Shown: positions 10,237 through 22,390, numbered from the stretch's first letter. The stretch is DNA of 64,000 bases from Hippasteria phrygiana (GCA_037893225.1 JAZGUH010000370.1:1178001-1242000), one strand, 5' to 3'. Numbers and translations: made by a program. Notes: generated from the sequence alone by a model not told the origin.

Positions 10237-10840
10237 TAAAGGAGACTTCTAACTGGAATAAAAAATCTATCACACTCGGGGGCAACGTGCATCAAGTTGA
10301 CGAATAATGACTGGTTTTAATTGGTCTTTGCTTCAACCGCTGAGCCCAGCAGACGTCAATAAAGAAGCCCCCCCCCCCCCGTCTCCTGAAGGGTGATCTC
10401 GAGCTGCGGTAGGAAGACGGATTTCTCCAATATCCGGTCCGCCACCTGACAAACTAGACTCCATCCGCCACAGGCAGGAAGTATAGGGCAGCTGCTTTTT
10501 ACCCGAGCAGACGTTTGTGTTTGAACGATTTCTGGAAAATTACTATTTCTTTTTTTTTTTATCCGAAACGCTCATAAAGAATAACGAGGATGGAACGCTT
10601 ATCTGCAAAACCAATCAAAACACAAAGTGATAAATAACGAAATTGTATACATGCAATCCTCAGAGAAACTGCCCTCAACTCCATGCTTCGATGGCTACAT
10701 GTATAGTTTATTACAATCTAATTTACATCTCTGATCATGAAGAAATAAAATATTTCATTTCTCCATGCTCTACTGAACGAACCATAAAATTGCTTGATGC
10801 TTAAAAATAAAAAAATTTTGCAACAGGCTTGATGTACACG
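10237..10840. other. Intergenic; C-run and unassigned GC-richer patch
   Basis: A C-run (about 12 bases) lies near 10369-10380. The 10390-10520 patch has an open minus frame but no convincing acceptor, so no exon is called. Confidence 0.3.
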
Positions 10841-10844
10841 TACA

Positions 10845-11000
10845 GGTTGGCCTAGTGGTTCGTGTACATACTTTCTTCGTCTTCCACCGCTTTGACCCGG
10901 GTTCGAATCCCACCAGGGCCGATATGTGGATTGGGTTTTCAGTCCCTGCCTGATTCCGTGGGTTTCCCACAGAATATCATTCTGGGCTTTTCCTCCCACT
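10845..11000 (+). mobile_element. tRNA-derived SINE (GGTTGGCCTAGTGGTTCG head)
   Basis: The box A-like GGCCTAGTGGTTCGTG and box B GGGTTCGAATCC are about 45 bases apart, followed by a body GGATTGGGTTTTCAGTCCC and TCCGTGGGTTTCCCACAG. Single copy in the window. Placed as a SINE rather than a tRNA gene because the acceptor stem is imperfect and a long tail follows. Confidence 0.65.
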
Positions 11001-11379
11001 TCTAAAACTGAACATTTCTTCGCCGTCTTCCTACAGGTTTCTTCAGGCTTTCGAGCTGCAGTGCGATATGCGCTTTTGAGGAATGCTTGGTTTCATTACC
11101 AGAAAGAATTAAAATAATAAACTTTTAAAGAGTGGTTTGTGTTGACTGCTGAATCCAACAAATTTTGTGTGCAACAGCTTTTTACCAGTTGGATTTAGCA
11201 GAGTTAGGCCAAAAAAAATGGTTGTGTTGCCCTCGGACAGGTAAAATTGGAAAAGAGGGTCGGTTGTCGGAATTTTGTTTTTTTGCTCATCTAATTAATT
11301 CTATCGTAAAATTGGGTGTGATCCCTGGTTATAGGGCATTCTGGGTTTATGACTTCTAACTAGCACCCACCCGAACAAA

Positions 11380-11560
11380 GATACTGACAATTTGGGAGAC
11401 CGCCAACATAGGGCAAGATAGCTCAGTTGGTAGAGTGCCGGTACAGTAACCCGGAGGTAGCAGGTTCGTATCCCGCTCCTGCCAGTTTCTTTGTTCACTT
11501 TGAAAATGTATTCAAATTTACCTAGTCAGTTTCCCTTGTGGATTGTTTGACGAACTAATA
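11380..11560 (+). mobile_element. tRNA-derived SINE family A (AGCTCAGTTGGTAGAG)
   Basis: The tRNA-like part is about 11411-11483: box A TAGCTCAGTTGGTAGAG, box B GGTTCGTATCC, and acceptor arms GGCAAGA/TCCTGCC with one mismatch. It is preceded by ACAATTTGGGAGACCGCCAACA and followed by TTCTTTGTTCACTTTGAAAA and CCTAGTCAGTTTCCCTTGTGG. These flanks are shared by seven other copies in the window, which shows a mobile SINE rather than a functional tRNA gene. Confidence 0.85.
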
Positions 11561-12070
11561 CTATTGGAAACGAGGTTGAAAATAAATTAAGATTGTGGAC
11601 GAGGTTAATAAGGCATGCTTTCATGTGACCGATTTAAAGAAGAAGCAAGTTGGTTGCTTATCTCTCTCGGATATGTTGGAAACATCAAAAGATATGAAAA
11701 AGTTTTCGATTTAACTCTTTCGCTACAATAAAAGAGATTGAATTGATTGTATGTACACAGCATTTTCACATGCACTGTTTTTTACTTGCTAGACCTCCCC
11801 AGACCCAAAGTTTAGGATTTTTAGCCAGGCTACTCTTCAGCCCGAATGGAGCTTTGACAAGCGCGACGGATCGAAGTCGTCTTCACAGAGAGGCTGAGCT
11901 ATGTTTTAATTGATATTTTATTTGTTTTTAAAAAAACACCAACCTGACCCTGAATCTGTTGATTTTTACGGTCAGTCGGTCCGAGGGCAACACAACAGTT
12001 TTTGGTTTTGGCCTTAGGGTTAAATTAGGGGTAATTGCACGTATTTCATGTGCGAATACTGGCCTTTAAA
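11561..12070. other. Intergenic, nothing recognised
   Basis: No gene or named repeat. GGCCTTAGGGTTAAATTAGG near 12010 resembles an end of the TTAACCCTAA element group. Confidence 0.3.
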
Positions 12071-12200
12071 TCCCTAACCCTGCCAGATGCAGCACAGTGC
12101 ATCTGTGGTGACAGCTTGACCTTGCTGCACTCTGCACACAAGTCAATGTGACAAAGTCTGGCAGGGTTTCTAGCCAAAATACCCTGGAGGGTTAGGGTAA
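12071..12200. mobile_element. TTAACCCTAACCCTGCCAG element
   Basis: CCCTAACCCTGCCAGATGCA on the left and CTGGAGGGTTAGGG on the right, with CTGCACTCTGCACACAAGTC inside. It is nearly identical to 28552-28701, where the TTAA flanks are intact. Confidence 0.75.
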
Positions 12201-12239
12201 TGTGCTCAGTTCTCAGGTAGCGCTTATACAATGTACATA

Positions 12240-13610
12240 GGTAAATAATATTTTTCCTTTAACAGGTATACATGCATGCTCCACAAACCCTATGAAAGAG
12301 ACCAACGCACACGTGTAAAATTGATTAAAGGTATACATTGTACAACATTTGCAAATATCAAAAACAATAGTACTAGTCACAAGCATCCTGTGAAATCATG
12401 GCACCTGGTGTGCTGTCATTTTCAAGAAAAGTTAAATTTTTTATCAGTTTCCAATGATGGTCGATCAGCTGACCATCATTGGAAAAAAACCCGGATTTTT
12501 TTTCTAAAGCCGTGTCCGCACTGGACTTTTTTTGGGGAAGGTTTTACTGAGACGATGGTAAAATGAAAAATGGTCAAATGTGACCACTGTCCGCACTTGG
12601 ACTTTCGACACGGGAAAATTTTACCGAGACCGTGGGAGAAGTAACCGAGCTGTCAATATAACGACTCATGAGGGCGCTTTGCGTGACCTTTCTACATTGA
12701 CGCGATTGACCCAAATCCCCGGCCCAAATCACGCCTGCCTTTTCATTTTTCCGGCCGATGTGTACACGCAGGCTTACGTCTTTAGCACCAATCAAACTTC
12801 CGACTTTTTTTATCAATAATAAAATCTACCATGATTGCGACCAAAAGAGGAACAACGCACTGGAATTTGGAAACTTGCCACGTGCACCGCGCACCGGCCA
12901 CGGTGAAACAATGTAAAGCGCATGCGTGGTTTCCCTGTGAAGCATGACCTTGCGCTCTGGCCGGATGTACGCTTTCCTGAGCCGCTTTTACCGACTCGCA
13001 CTGTCCGCACTGGACTTATCGTCTCGGGAAAAGTTACCTGGTCAGTTTTTCCTGGGCAGCAGTTGGCCGGTAGAAGTAACCGCTGGACTCAGGAAAAGTA
13101 ACTGAGAGGAAAACGTCCTAGGCTGTCCGCAATGGACTTAAAATGGGAAAAGTTCCCATCGTCTCGGTAAGTTTTACCAAAATAAGTCCAGTGCGGACAG
13201 GGCTACTGTCCCCAATTTACCAGATTTAGTTATGTACACGTAGTCCACATTTTGTTTGCAATGGGTTCTAATACATCCGTGAACGGCTGCAAGCCAGCTA
13301 GTCTGATTCCCGGACCTGACAATTCTCCAATGTCTATAAAAGTATAAATTGCTCATTTCGTTTGAAGTAGGGTCAGGGAACCAGACGACATGAACATCTT
13401 TTTTTTCTCTGTTTTCCCAGCATGCACACAAGACTTTAAACAGGTCAGTGTCACAGCGTTTGCTATAAAATACACGCACTAACCCCCACATCCATCCATT
13501 TCTGAAAATATTCTGAAAATATTTCTGAAAATGACAGCTCAAAGCAAATGATATTATCTTTAAAGAAACAACACATAGAGCATGTACACGTTTGCACTTT
13601 TCCAATAAAT
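12240..13610 (-). mobile_element. Long GTGTACACGATTGG-family MITE, split by a second element
   Basis: CATCCTGTGAAATCATGGCACC, the GGTCGATCAGCTGACC centre and, beyond 13205, ATTTACCAGA...CACATTTTGTTTGC and TAACCCCCACATCC match the copy at 28490-29450. The two halves are separated by the 12508-13204 insert. No coding function assigned. Confidence 0.65.
12508..13204. mobile_element. CCGCACTGGACTT TIR element, nested
   Basis: AGCCGTGTCCGCACTGGACT at the left and AGTCCAGTGCGGACAGGGCT at the right are inverted. GAGACGATGG/CCATCGTCTC extends the arms to about 50 bases. Three internal TGTCCGCACTGGACTT words suggest serial rearrangement. No clear TSD here, unlike the copy at 8408-9089. Confidence 0.75.
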
Positions 13611-14590
13611 GACAAGATCAAAGGAGACTCGTCGCTAGTGTACTCCGAGGGTAATTCCTGCCGACGGTAGCGAAGCAGCGACGTGTAATTTTGCTTTGCT
13701 ACACAAACTGACAGACTGATTCCTGATTTAATTAACAAAGCTCCGAGATGTATAAACAACCTTCTCTTCAGCGACTGGCTCGCTCAAATGTTTGTTTTTT
13801 TGTTCCTACATGTAGATGTGAACATCGTAAAACCAAATTTACAGAAGCCCTGTATTTGGATATGATGAACATGTACATTTGTACACGTACACATTTTTGA
13901 AAATGGACTCGGGAAAAAATAAATACTACAACATGTACATGTAGTTTTGGCCCCACTCTAATCCATAGTGAAATGAAAGTGGTTATTGGCTGTTTCGGAA
14001 GTTTTCCGAAACAGCCCTTGTTTTCGTTAAGATTTTTTTTCTTTCATTTTTTTTTTTTCCAGACTATTTCTCATAGCATTTGTACACGTTTTCTTTCTAA
14101 CCGGCACTTCGTCTACTTTTATGCAGCCGATTGCCTTTAAACTTGGCAGACACTTAATAGACCAACTGCTCAGAATGTATGCCAAACTTTTACGTCATGA
14201 TGACGTCATCATGTGATTTTTTATGAATTTTTGAAATGTTAAAATCGTAACATTCTTTTAAGTATATCTGGCGAACAAATCAAGATATTTTCAAAATTAT
14301 TTTTGTTAATATAGCTTTGGTATGTCTCAAAGATATGCCCTAAAAAGCGAAAATTGTGTGACGCATGTAAGGGTCGGTCCGATTACAATAATGTATACCC
14401 TGAATTTTTCTCTACCGGAATTCCTAAATTTCATGACCGTGGCTCACTCAAGTATAAAGAAATAACAGCCATTTGAAAATTTAGACCAAATTCAATATAA
14501 CACAAAGGAATTCTGTGCATGCCGTTTATAAAAAGGGTTGATTTCTAGTTTTTTTATTTTTATTTTTTTTGGGTATTTTTTTAATTTTTT
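13611..14590. other. Intergenic, nothing recognised
   Basis: Contains a short palindrome GGCTGTTTCGGAAGTTTTCC GAAACAGCC near 13990-14018 and several TGACGTCA-like words near 14200. No coding exon recognised. Confidence 0.3.
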
Positions 14591-14591
14591 T

Positions 14592-14785
14592 TTACCCTTC
14601 AGTCTGACTGTTATTAATGGGGTGCTGGTACGCCGAATACAGGCTTGTGCAGCCAAGCGTAATGCAAACAATAGACAAACAATGGATTGAGTATGTGCAG
14701 GAATGCGCATATAGACGACAACTAGCCAGGTGGTCTTTTTCGAACCGCGGCTATGGCCGTCATCCGTATTCAAGAGGGTAATGCA
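14592..14785 (+). mobile_element. TTAACCCC-ended MITE copy (CAGCCAAGCG family)
   Basis: TCTGACTGTTATTAATGGGG, TTGTGCAGCCAAGCGTAATG, CAATGGATTGAGTATGTGCA, TAGACGACAAC and CGTCATCCGTATTCAAG occur in family order. Short form without the GGAGTGTAATGAATAGATGG middle. Confidence 0.65.
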
Positions 14786-15059
14786 AGTTCGCCCGAACAA
14801 GGCTTAACCAGTTCGCGCCAGGATTATTTCTATTTTCCAAAAAGGCAAAATATAGCAGCCAACTTCTGAATTTTGTACATGTACAGCCAAACGCCACAAA
14901 TACTGATTTGTAAGAGTCATTTCAACAGTATTTGTACAATATTTCTTGCCGAAACCTCATATATTTCAATACTCCGGATATATATAGATCTAATAGATCT
15001 TGTGTTTTTGAAGCTTTTTGTTCAATTTATTTTTAACATACATGTCACTGGTCTGTCTG

Positions 15060-15100
15060 TCTATCTGTTTGTTTGTTTGTTTGTTTGTTTGTTTGTTTCT
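15060..15100. repeat. (TTTG)n microsatellite
   Basis: About nine tandem GTTT units, followed by further degenerate TGTCTG and GTTTG repeats to about 15165. Open frames here are low-complexity artefacts. Confidence 0.9.
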
Positions 15101-15485
15101 GTGGGGCTGTTTGATTGTCTGGTTGTTTGTCTGTCTTTCTTATGTTTGATGTGCTTGTCTGTTTTGTAGCACAAGGAGAGCAACTTGACAGTAATTTAGT
15201 TTGCTTTTTTTGTAATCCGGCAAGTGAGCTACAATTTATGTGTTTTTATAATAATATATATGCATGTTTGGTTTTTTCCATTTATCGTAACTATTATTGT
15301 ATTTTATGTGTGTTTTCGCTCTGTGTATAGTTTTTTGGTTTAAAGAGGAAGTTCAGTGGTGAGAGAAGTCTGCGTCATTTTTAGTTTTTATGTAGATTGC
15401 GTATTGTAAAATCACACAGCAAACTATTTCTGCCATGAAATACCAAAAAAGTGACTCTTGCGAGCTATTTTTATCAAGTCCCCTC

Positions 15486-15645
15486 TAGCCCGCTGGTGCT
15501 ATTTGTCTAAAAAGTCGCTGCTGCGGGCAGAAAACAATTTGACGTCACAGGACGAACTCCCCCTTTGTGCCTGGTGCTAGACACAAAAGGGGAGTTTGTC
15601 CTATGACGCAGCGACGGCTTTTAGACAAATGGCACCAGCGGGCTG
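15486..15645. repeat. 160-bp hairpin-forming inverted repeat
   Basis: TAGCCCGCTGGTGCTATTTG/CAAATGGCACCAGCGGGCT and ACGAACTCCCCCTTTGTG/CACAAAAGGGGAGTTTGTCC form a long two-part stem around a short loop near 15565. Likely a foldback MITE. Confidence 0.8.
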
Positions 15646-15834
15646 TGCTGCGCTAACTCTTGTATTTTTACTTGCGAAGTTCAGAAATGAAATGAAAATC
15701 CATCTTCATCAATTTTACATAGGTGATAAAACAGTGCACCGAACCCTGTTAAAACCTCTTTATCACTCTTTACGATGCACAAATTCCACACACACACATG
15801 AGACGGACAATGCATCTTATGTTGCTAAGCCCCA

Positions 15835-15847
15835 GTTGCCTGGCAAC
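15835..15847. promoter_or_regulatory. RFX X-box-like motif
   Basis: GTTGCCTGGCAAC fits the RFX consensus (GTNRCC, 0-3 bases, RGYAAC) exactly on both strands. RFX factors drive ciliary genes. No ciliary gene was identified nearby, so function is unproven. Confidence 0.3.
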
Positions 15848-16433
15848 CATTCACACTGTCTCCAAAGCTCTTGTGGAGGGAGATGGATGCGCTATTAGAA
15901 ATGATAGCGTGCTTTGCGGTTTACGGTGGGATTATGCATGCTGGGAAAATCATGCATGCTATCATTTGGCCCGGCTTGTCAAAGTACAAGTGGGCTTATG
16001 CCGTCTCGATTACGAGTCCCATGTGACCAATGATAAGGTTAAAACTACAAATTACATTATTTTTTTTGTTTTTTTAGGCTCAAGCCAAAATGCTTATTAC
16101 ATTCGATCGGCAGCAGATATGAGAGCCTGGGTTACCACCTGCATTGTGGGAAAGGTCACATCTTTCAAATAATAGGTTTGGTGATGTGCGCAGATATAAC
16201 GATGTGATGATGACGTCATCCAGGTCAAATTACAAGCTAAAACCTCAAACATGACCTTTTTTTGGAAACGTCATTTTTCATGAACTGCAGCACACAAGCT
16301 TTTCAAAGTTGGTGATGAGATACGTGTATATCTGTTCTCTTATGTAATCAACCAAAAAAAATATCTAATTTTTTATTTATATATATTTTTTTTTTATGCA
16401 AGTTTACCCTGAACAATCACTCGAGGTACGGAG

Positions 16434-16640
16434 CTCTACAAAAAGAAAAAGAATCAAAGATACGAGAGGTAGGAATTAAGATTCCTCTTGAAGCAGGAAA
16501 GGTCGTAAGATGAAGGGAAACATGCACCAGGCAAAGAATTCCTTAGAGATACAGAACGAGGGGAAAAGCTGTTGGCATGATGGATGACTTTACACGTACT
16601 AATATCATTAATTTGCTCATTAATCAAAAGTTGACACATC
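16434..16640 (-). mobile_element. Non-LTR retrotransposon 3' coding end
   Basis: The minus frame reads SFSPRSVSLRNSLPGACFPS followed by FKRNLN, a typical C-terminal end of CR1/L2/Jockey-like reverse transcriptases, then a stop and AGATTCTTTTTC-type 3' flank. Paralogues are at 34800-35345 and 61000-61260. 5'-truncated. Confidence 0.75.
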
Positions 16641-17619
16641 CATGTCTATGCCGCAGACTGCAGAAGGTGAACTCAACAGGAAAAATTCAAATTGAGGAAA
16701 CGAGACTGTAATCATGGTAATTAAGCAACTCCTCTTGGTTGAGACTTAAGTCTAGAGGATTACCAGAAACAGCCATAACAATGCAAGTAGGAACACAAAT
16801 CAGGGGTGAGATTTTACGAAAATTAAAAATCCATTCGGAGGCAATTAGTTTGTATGGCGTTGCTGAAAAATGCATAAGAAAACTGCATTTGATATTAAAA
16901 GATACGGTTCAGTTTGCAAAACGATAGGGTCATTAGAATGCAAAAGAAAAAAAAAAAAACGTTTCAGGTATCAGGTTGTAGAAGTCATTTTTGATTCTTG
17001 GAATGATGAAAACAATTTATAGACCACAAAATCCTCCAGAAATCTGGAAGACGTCTCGACCAAAAATCCTGAAATCAGGAACAAATTTGAAGAAATCTCA
17101 ACCCATCCCAACCCAAAAATCAGCCCCCCCCCCCCCCAATAAAAATAAAATCACCCAACAAAAATCCTGGAAACAATTTTAATTTAGATTAACATCTAAC
17201 CGTCTTCAGTTAAATTCTCCCGTCCATGCCAAGTAAAGCATTACATACATTTATACTCTGAATAATCGATCAGTCTCTAAATGGCAAAAGAGACACTAGA
17301 GTCCAACTTAACGTCTGCTTCGGGCAAAACGATTTGAAAATAAAGCGAATCCATGTTTCCACCGTGCTATCCCACGTGGCGGTGTCGAGTTCCGAGCAGG
17401 CGGCGGAACCTTTCAGGAGGAAATTTAGCGGTACTTAATTTAGCCGCACTGTGTCCGCACTTTAATGGGTCTTCTTGTTTCCAAACATCCTCCGTAAAGT
17501 GCGCTCTTTGACGTCATTACCGTGACTCTCCCGAGAGACGGATCCAATATGCTGATACTCATCGCCCAGGGCTTGGGATATGCCAATGACGACACTATCC
17601 TTTAAAGTGGCTACGTGTA
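16641..17619. other. Intergenic with degraded CAGGGGTGAGATT MITE and C-run
   Basis: Words AAATCCTCCAGAAATCTGGA and AAAAATCCTGAAATCAGGA at 17028-17085 match the MITE at 41472-41870. A run of about 13 C lies near 17125-17138. A TGTCCGCACTTTAATGG remnant lies near 17450. No gene seen. Confidence 0.4.
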
Positions 17620-17880
17620 TGTAGGGCTGAGACAAATCAAATAATTGAATATTCGACTATTCGGCCTTCCATTCGATCGAATATTCAGTTGTCCGGATGG
17701 CCGATTTTTGGGTAAACAAAGTATGTACAGAGGCAGACTAATCAATGCATGAAACTGCTCATTATAATCATTATAATAAACTTAAGGCTACATTTGTTAT
17801 AGAGGGCAATTTTCCAACGATTGCCGGCCGGCAATCGTTGGAAAAAGATATAAATTTCATCTTTTCTTGACAAAGGAAAT
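17620..17880. mobile_element. Fragments of TAGGGCTG hAT-like MITE and GTGTACACGATTGG MITE
   Basis: GTAGGGCTGAGACAAATC with TTCGACTATTCG words (17620-17690) is an end of the family seen intact at 33772-34199. CCAACGATTGCCGGCCGGCAATCGTTGG at 17813-17840 is the central palindrome of the second family. Confidence 0.55.
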
Positions 17881-18224
17881 TTCTTGGCCGTAGACCGAGG
17901 AAGAGCGGCATTGAACAGAATTATGTGGAAAAATGGAAGGAAAGCCAATCCCAAAAATGAAATCTCAAAAATTGCTGTTCATATTGTTCATGTTGTTCGT
18001 AAAGGTCCGCACGTTAATACTACCCCATTGGTGCATCAATGCAGCAAGATGCCAGTGTGTACAGTGAGCTCTATAGCTTTACGGGGTAAAGTGCATTTTC
18101 GCAAGCGTCGTCAACGTTAATCTAGGTTTTGTTTTTCCATGTACCCTAATTTTCATTTTGAAAATTCCCCACAAATTTTTTTTTTTTTTTTTTATTGTCT
18201 GGGAAATTACTAATAGTAATAAGT

Positions 18225-18312
18225 TAATTCGGTTACGGGTACTCGATTCCATAATCTGCAACCGGTTCCCGACATTAGCGATCGGGTACCCGGTTCGGAT
18301 GCACAGCCCTGG
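18225..18312 (-). mobile_element. Fragment of ACCGGGTACCCG hAT-like MITE
   Basis: GTTACGGGTACTCGATTCC, AACCGGTTCC and GGGTACCCGGTTCGGATGCA match the reverse complement of 39347-39425 plus the terminal GCACA.CCCT. Confidence 0.6.
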
Positions 18313-18383
18313 TACGTAAATGTAGATATTACAAACTTGGAAATCGGACAGGTGCAGTGTGTCAAAAAAACCAACTCATCATC

Positions 18384-18991
18384 TTAAAGGGACACACTGC
18401 CTTCAAATGTCATGAAATTTTGCTGTTTAGAAATATTCCTTATCTTTGATAAGAGTTGTTCATGCAAAAAAACACGTATAATGTGTTGTAATTAGTGAGT
18501 AGTGATTACAAAACAAAATATTGGCCGCTTACCCCTGACATCTGACCCGCGAAACATAGACTTATTTCCAGTACTAAATACCACCGTCTAAATAATGCGC
18601 AAAATACGCTGTAAGAGTCTTTAGGCTGGCACCGCAGCCAGTGGCCTTGTGAACCTATCAGATGATCGCCAGGTACAATTCTCTACCTCGCGACACATAT
18701 CGCCAGTGCTGCGCGCCGTGCCACAGTACATCAAAATGGATCAACAGAACGTACTTCAACCAGATGCGACTGGAAATACGACTGGTGAACATGTCCGCCA
18801 TTTTGTGGAGTCAAAAATTTGGTTCTACAAAATGGCGGACCGTTATTTGTCACGAAATTAAACAAAAACCACGCAATTTGAAGGGATAGTTATGTGAATC
18901 TTTATATTCTACTTTTAATAAAGCTTCCCAACCATATCCATTTCAGTTTTATAGCCCAAATCGCAAAATCCAAAGCAATGTGTCCCTTTAA
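18384..18991. mobile_element. TTAAAGGGACACAYTGC TIR element
   Basis: TTAAAGGGACACACTGCCTT at the left and GCAATGTGTCCCTTTAA at the right are inverted ends, bounded by TTAA. Inside, GTCCGCCATTTTGTGGAGTC and CTACAAAATGGCGGAC form a small stem. Non-coding, piggyBac-like target choice. Open frames within are fortuitous. Confidence 0.8.
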
Positions 18992-19185
18992 AAGCTTTAT
19001 CGACTCAAATTAAAGCTCGGCTAAGCGCAGGTGACATACACAATATGCAGTTTTCTTTTTGGGTCCGAATGCAATAAACTGCCCCCCACTTCAGCGGACC
19101 GTCAAAGCTGCCGTAAGCTCCATACAGTCTAATATAGTTATACACAGGTAGGTCTGCCGCAGGCAACTCATAAACTGTGATTATA

Positions 19186-19631
19186 TGTGACCCGCTCCAG
19201 AAAAAGGTGATATAAGTCGCGCTATGCATTTACGTGTAATGGCCCTTTCAACGCTGAGAGGGTGAAATTTTTCGTCAAAATTCATTTTTTGTTTTTTGTC
19301 TTTAATGACATCTTTAACATCTAAAGTTTCAGGTTTGGTGCACAACAATGTTGATTTCAGTGAATAAAGTGAAAAAATCACCTTTTTAGAGTGCATTGTT
19401 CCATTGCCTTGTATTAGAACTACCTATTTCAAAGTCTGTTTTCTCTGTTGTGCAATTTGAACTCCATAGAACTAATTAATATGCAAAAACGTGATATCTC
19501 CAGAACGGAAAGGGCTTTGGAGCTCTATCATTTATCAAATGAAAGCTTACATTGCAGGCTTTCCAATCATACATAACACTCATTTTTCATATTTTGCGAT
19601 ATAATATACCTTTTTCCCAGAGCGGGTCACA
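19186..19631. mobile_element. TGTGACCCGCTC TIR element
   Basis: The left end TGTGACCCGCTCCAGAAAAA and the right end TTTTTCCCAGAGCGGGTCACA are inverted over about 25 bases, with ATATAA/ATAATATA beyond. No coding capacity. Confidence 0.75.
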
Positions 19632-19964
19632 TCTATTTAAAAAAAGTGTGAATAGCGAGTGGGCTTGCCTCACGAAGTTGTGAAGACACTCTCTCTCTTA
19701 TGGGAAATATGCAGTTCAACGCGCATTTATTCCAACACGTTATTAATGATAAATAAATGCAACACACATACGTGTCCTAGGTGGGTCTGTCCACACTAAT
19801 GACCCCAATTGGTGTGACACGGGAGGGGAATTTGAGATTAAAATACAAAATAATATTTCTATTTATTTTGGTCACAATACATTCAGTACCCATCAACAAG
19901 TTTGTTTAGCACACAAAAAATCAACATCTAACACAGTATTTAAGAATACCTTTTCAAAGTGAAC
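19632..19964. other. Intergenic, nothing recognised
   Basis: AT-rich spacer without recognised repeat or exon. Confidence 0.3.
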
Positions 19965-20100
19965 AAAGAAAACTGGCAGGAGCGGGATTCGAACCTGCGA
20001 CCTCCGGAATACCGTACCGGCGCTCTACCAACTGAGCTATCTTGCCCTATGTTGGCGGTCTCCCAAATTGTCAGTATCTTTGCTCGGTTGGGCACTTTGT
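19965..20100 (-). mobile_element. SINE family A copy
   Basis: Reverse-complement tRNA-like head: GATTCGAACCTGCGACC (box B), CTCTACCAACTGAGCTATC (box A), then GGCGGTCTCCCAAATTGTC flank. Confidence 0.8.
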
Positions 20101-20535
20101 TCAAGAGTATTAAGAAATAGGACCTGGAATATGTTTGTAACATATCAACTTGGGATGTAACATTTCTGTACGGACATTTGTCACATACTGTCCGTCCATG
20201 TTTAAACATCATTTATATCATCTTAATTTGTTAAAATACCGCAAAATTTGTTATAATTGTTACAAACATAATGTCTTGAAGATGACCCTCTCATATCTCG
20301 AGTGTTATCCTATTTTTTATGTCAGTGTGATCACTAACAGCTCTGGAAAGCATCAGAAAAACATTTGGGCAAAATACTTGATTTGATGTCCCTCTTCCAT
20401 GTCTTACACCCATTGCTATCTTTTGATGCTAAATGGCTCCTTTAGTGTTGACAGACCCAGATGTGTAATAGCAATAATGAGGAAAAGGGCTTGAAATCCC
20501 ACGACACCGGTGGAGCGAGCCCAGTAATTTAGACA
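20101..20535. other. Intergenic, nothing recognised
   Basis: No supported feature. Confidence 0.3.
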
Positions 20536-20796
20536 TTAACCGTAACTCCCTACATCATTTTTCCTACATGTAACCTGAATCCTCCAATATCCTCCGATTC
20601 CAAAATCCTCCAATGTTTGTTACTGGGGACCACTGCCTGAATCCTGCAAAATCCTCCAGTGGGTTTTGGATAAACACCCTAGTAACCTCAATCCTCCATT
20701 TTCCTCCCGAGGCAAAATCCTCTAATGCCTTCAATCCTGCAAAATCCACCCATGGGGCAAAGAGGATTTCGGAATATTTAGGAAGGCTAGGGTTAA
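20536..20796. mobile_element. TTAACCCTAAC-ended element, inverse copy
   Basis: TTAACCGTAACTCCC on the left and GGCTAGGGTTAA on the right. The interior CCTGAATCCTCCAATATCC and AATCCTGCAAAATCC words match the reverse complement of 1167-1535. Confidence 0.7.
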
Positions 20797-21344
20797 TTAA
20801 TCTACAAGACCCCAAATGCTGCAAAAACCAAACTAGACCCACAGACTGGTGATTTTTCATTCTGAAAATTTTGCAGCCATTTATGATTTTGGAAAGCTGA
20901 ATCACTTTACGTTTTTTAGGTTTTTTTTACACAAACATTGTTAGTCTTTCGTGTAAATTATAACGTTTTAAAGGCAGGATCTAGCATGGTCAGGGATCCG
21001 ACTTTCACTAGCTGCTGTTCTTTTTAAAACATCTTCAGGTCGAACATGAGAACTGCCTAAAGCGATGGCAAAGGTCTTGAACTGAGATCGGGATTTTGGA
21101 GACAGAAATAGATGTAGAGTGTGTGTAGACAGTGTCTCGGGAGGGATTTTAAATAAAAGTTCTGCCTGTCTCCACTGTTTACCTCCAGCGAATATTAACC
21201 GACTATCCACTGCGGAGTCGCAGCCAAACTGTGCACAATGATACTACCCTTTGCTGAAATATGAAATATGGTAATAAATGCAACCATTTTTAATAAATGA
21301 TGCGTTTAAAAATTCTTTTTTTTTAGAGAAATCACATCGGGTTT
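20797..21344. other. Intergenic, nothing recognised
   Basis: A minus frame over 20968-21210 has no recognisable domain. No repeat identified. Confidence 0.3.
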
Positions 21345-21860
21345 TACCCTTAACCCCTTGCGTACGGATGCCGCAAATGTGCGCAAAAAGAGCAGTGCCA
21401 CCAGGCCGGATGACGCAATTGTCCGCCGTTTGTGCAGTTTCAATCCATTGTTGGATTAAACAGTGCCACCAGGCCGGATGACACCACTGGCCGCTGTTTG
21501 TGCAGTTTCAATCCATTGTTGGATTATTGTGTATAGGTTACGCTTGACTGCACAAACACATTGCAGCGGTTCGCTTGGCTGCCATAACCGCCGCGGCACC
21601 CCGACGTCTCCCGTAAAATACCGTACTCAAGGGGTTAATACAGATGACGGCTATAGCTGCAATTTGAAAAAGACCACCTGGCCGGTTGTCGTCTATACAC
21701 GCATTCCTGCGCATACTCAATCCATTCATTTTTCAACTATATTGATCTTGAATGGGAGTGTAATGAACAGATGGAGCTTCTTTTTCAAATAGAGCTTCCG
21801 TTCACGCGAAAGGCGAGTTCCAAGTGCGATGAATAGGACCACTCTATTCAGTCTGGTGCC
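21345..21860 (-). mobile_element. TTAACCCC-ended MITE, rearranged composite
   Basis: Two tandem partial copies of GTGCAGTTTCAATCCATTG and AGTGCCACCAGGCCGGATGA precede GCTTGACTGCACAAAC, CTCAAGGGGTTAATACAGAT, GACCACCTGGCCGGTTG and GGAGTGTAATGAACAGATGG. A head-to-tail or nested insertion is the simplest reading. Confidence 0.6.
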
Positions 21861-22390
21861 TGTTGTTTGCGGTAAGTTGTTCGCAGTATTGACAGGGACG
21901 TTAATTAGTTTACCGCATGCCTACATTGGACTTTAATGTTGTTATTCTAAAGAAAAGTCGTGGTAGATTGACAAATATAAGTCTAATGGACACACGGCTT
22001 AAGAGTAGCAACAGATCTCCTTTGAGAGAGTGATTGTAGGGACGCGCCCAACTCTTCTTGCTTTGATTGGGATTTTAATAGCATAAATCAAGCCTCATGA
22101 AGGTCCTCGGGTTGCACGCGATGGCAATACGATCGTTTTAATTTGTGAATTTAAAATTGGGCTCGCCCACACTGTCTGATGCGGTCTCTTGTTACACGCT
22201 ACACCCACACAAACACCATCCACGCTTGCCGGCCTCGGCTGAATCATTTATGAGTTGCGATAACATCGGCAAGTGATCCATCATAAATCCATCATAAATA
22301 CGAGGCACAGAAACACAGGAGTCCTAAGGGAGGGCAACAATACGCCTTGAATCTTAGGGAAGCGGAACAACTCCATATTACTGAATGACA
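21861..22390. other. Intergenic with small remnants
   Basis: A short CCGCATTGGACTT-family remnant (about 21915-22000) and a non-LTR fragment at 22007-22060 (GAGAGAGTGATTGTAGG...CCCAACTCTTCT, matching 35118-35155). The rest is unassigned. Confidence 0.4.

Noticed and set aside
11411..11483. Possible functional tRNA gene
   Set aside because: The tRNA-like head is shared with at least seven other loci together with non-tRNA flanks, and the acceptor stem is mismatched. It is a SINE.
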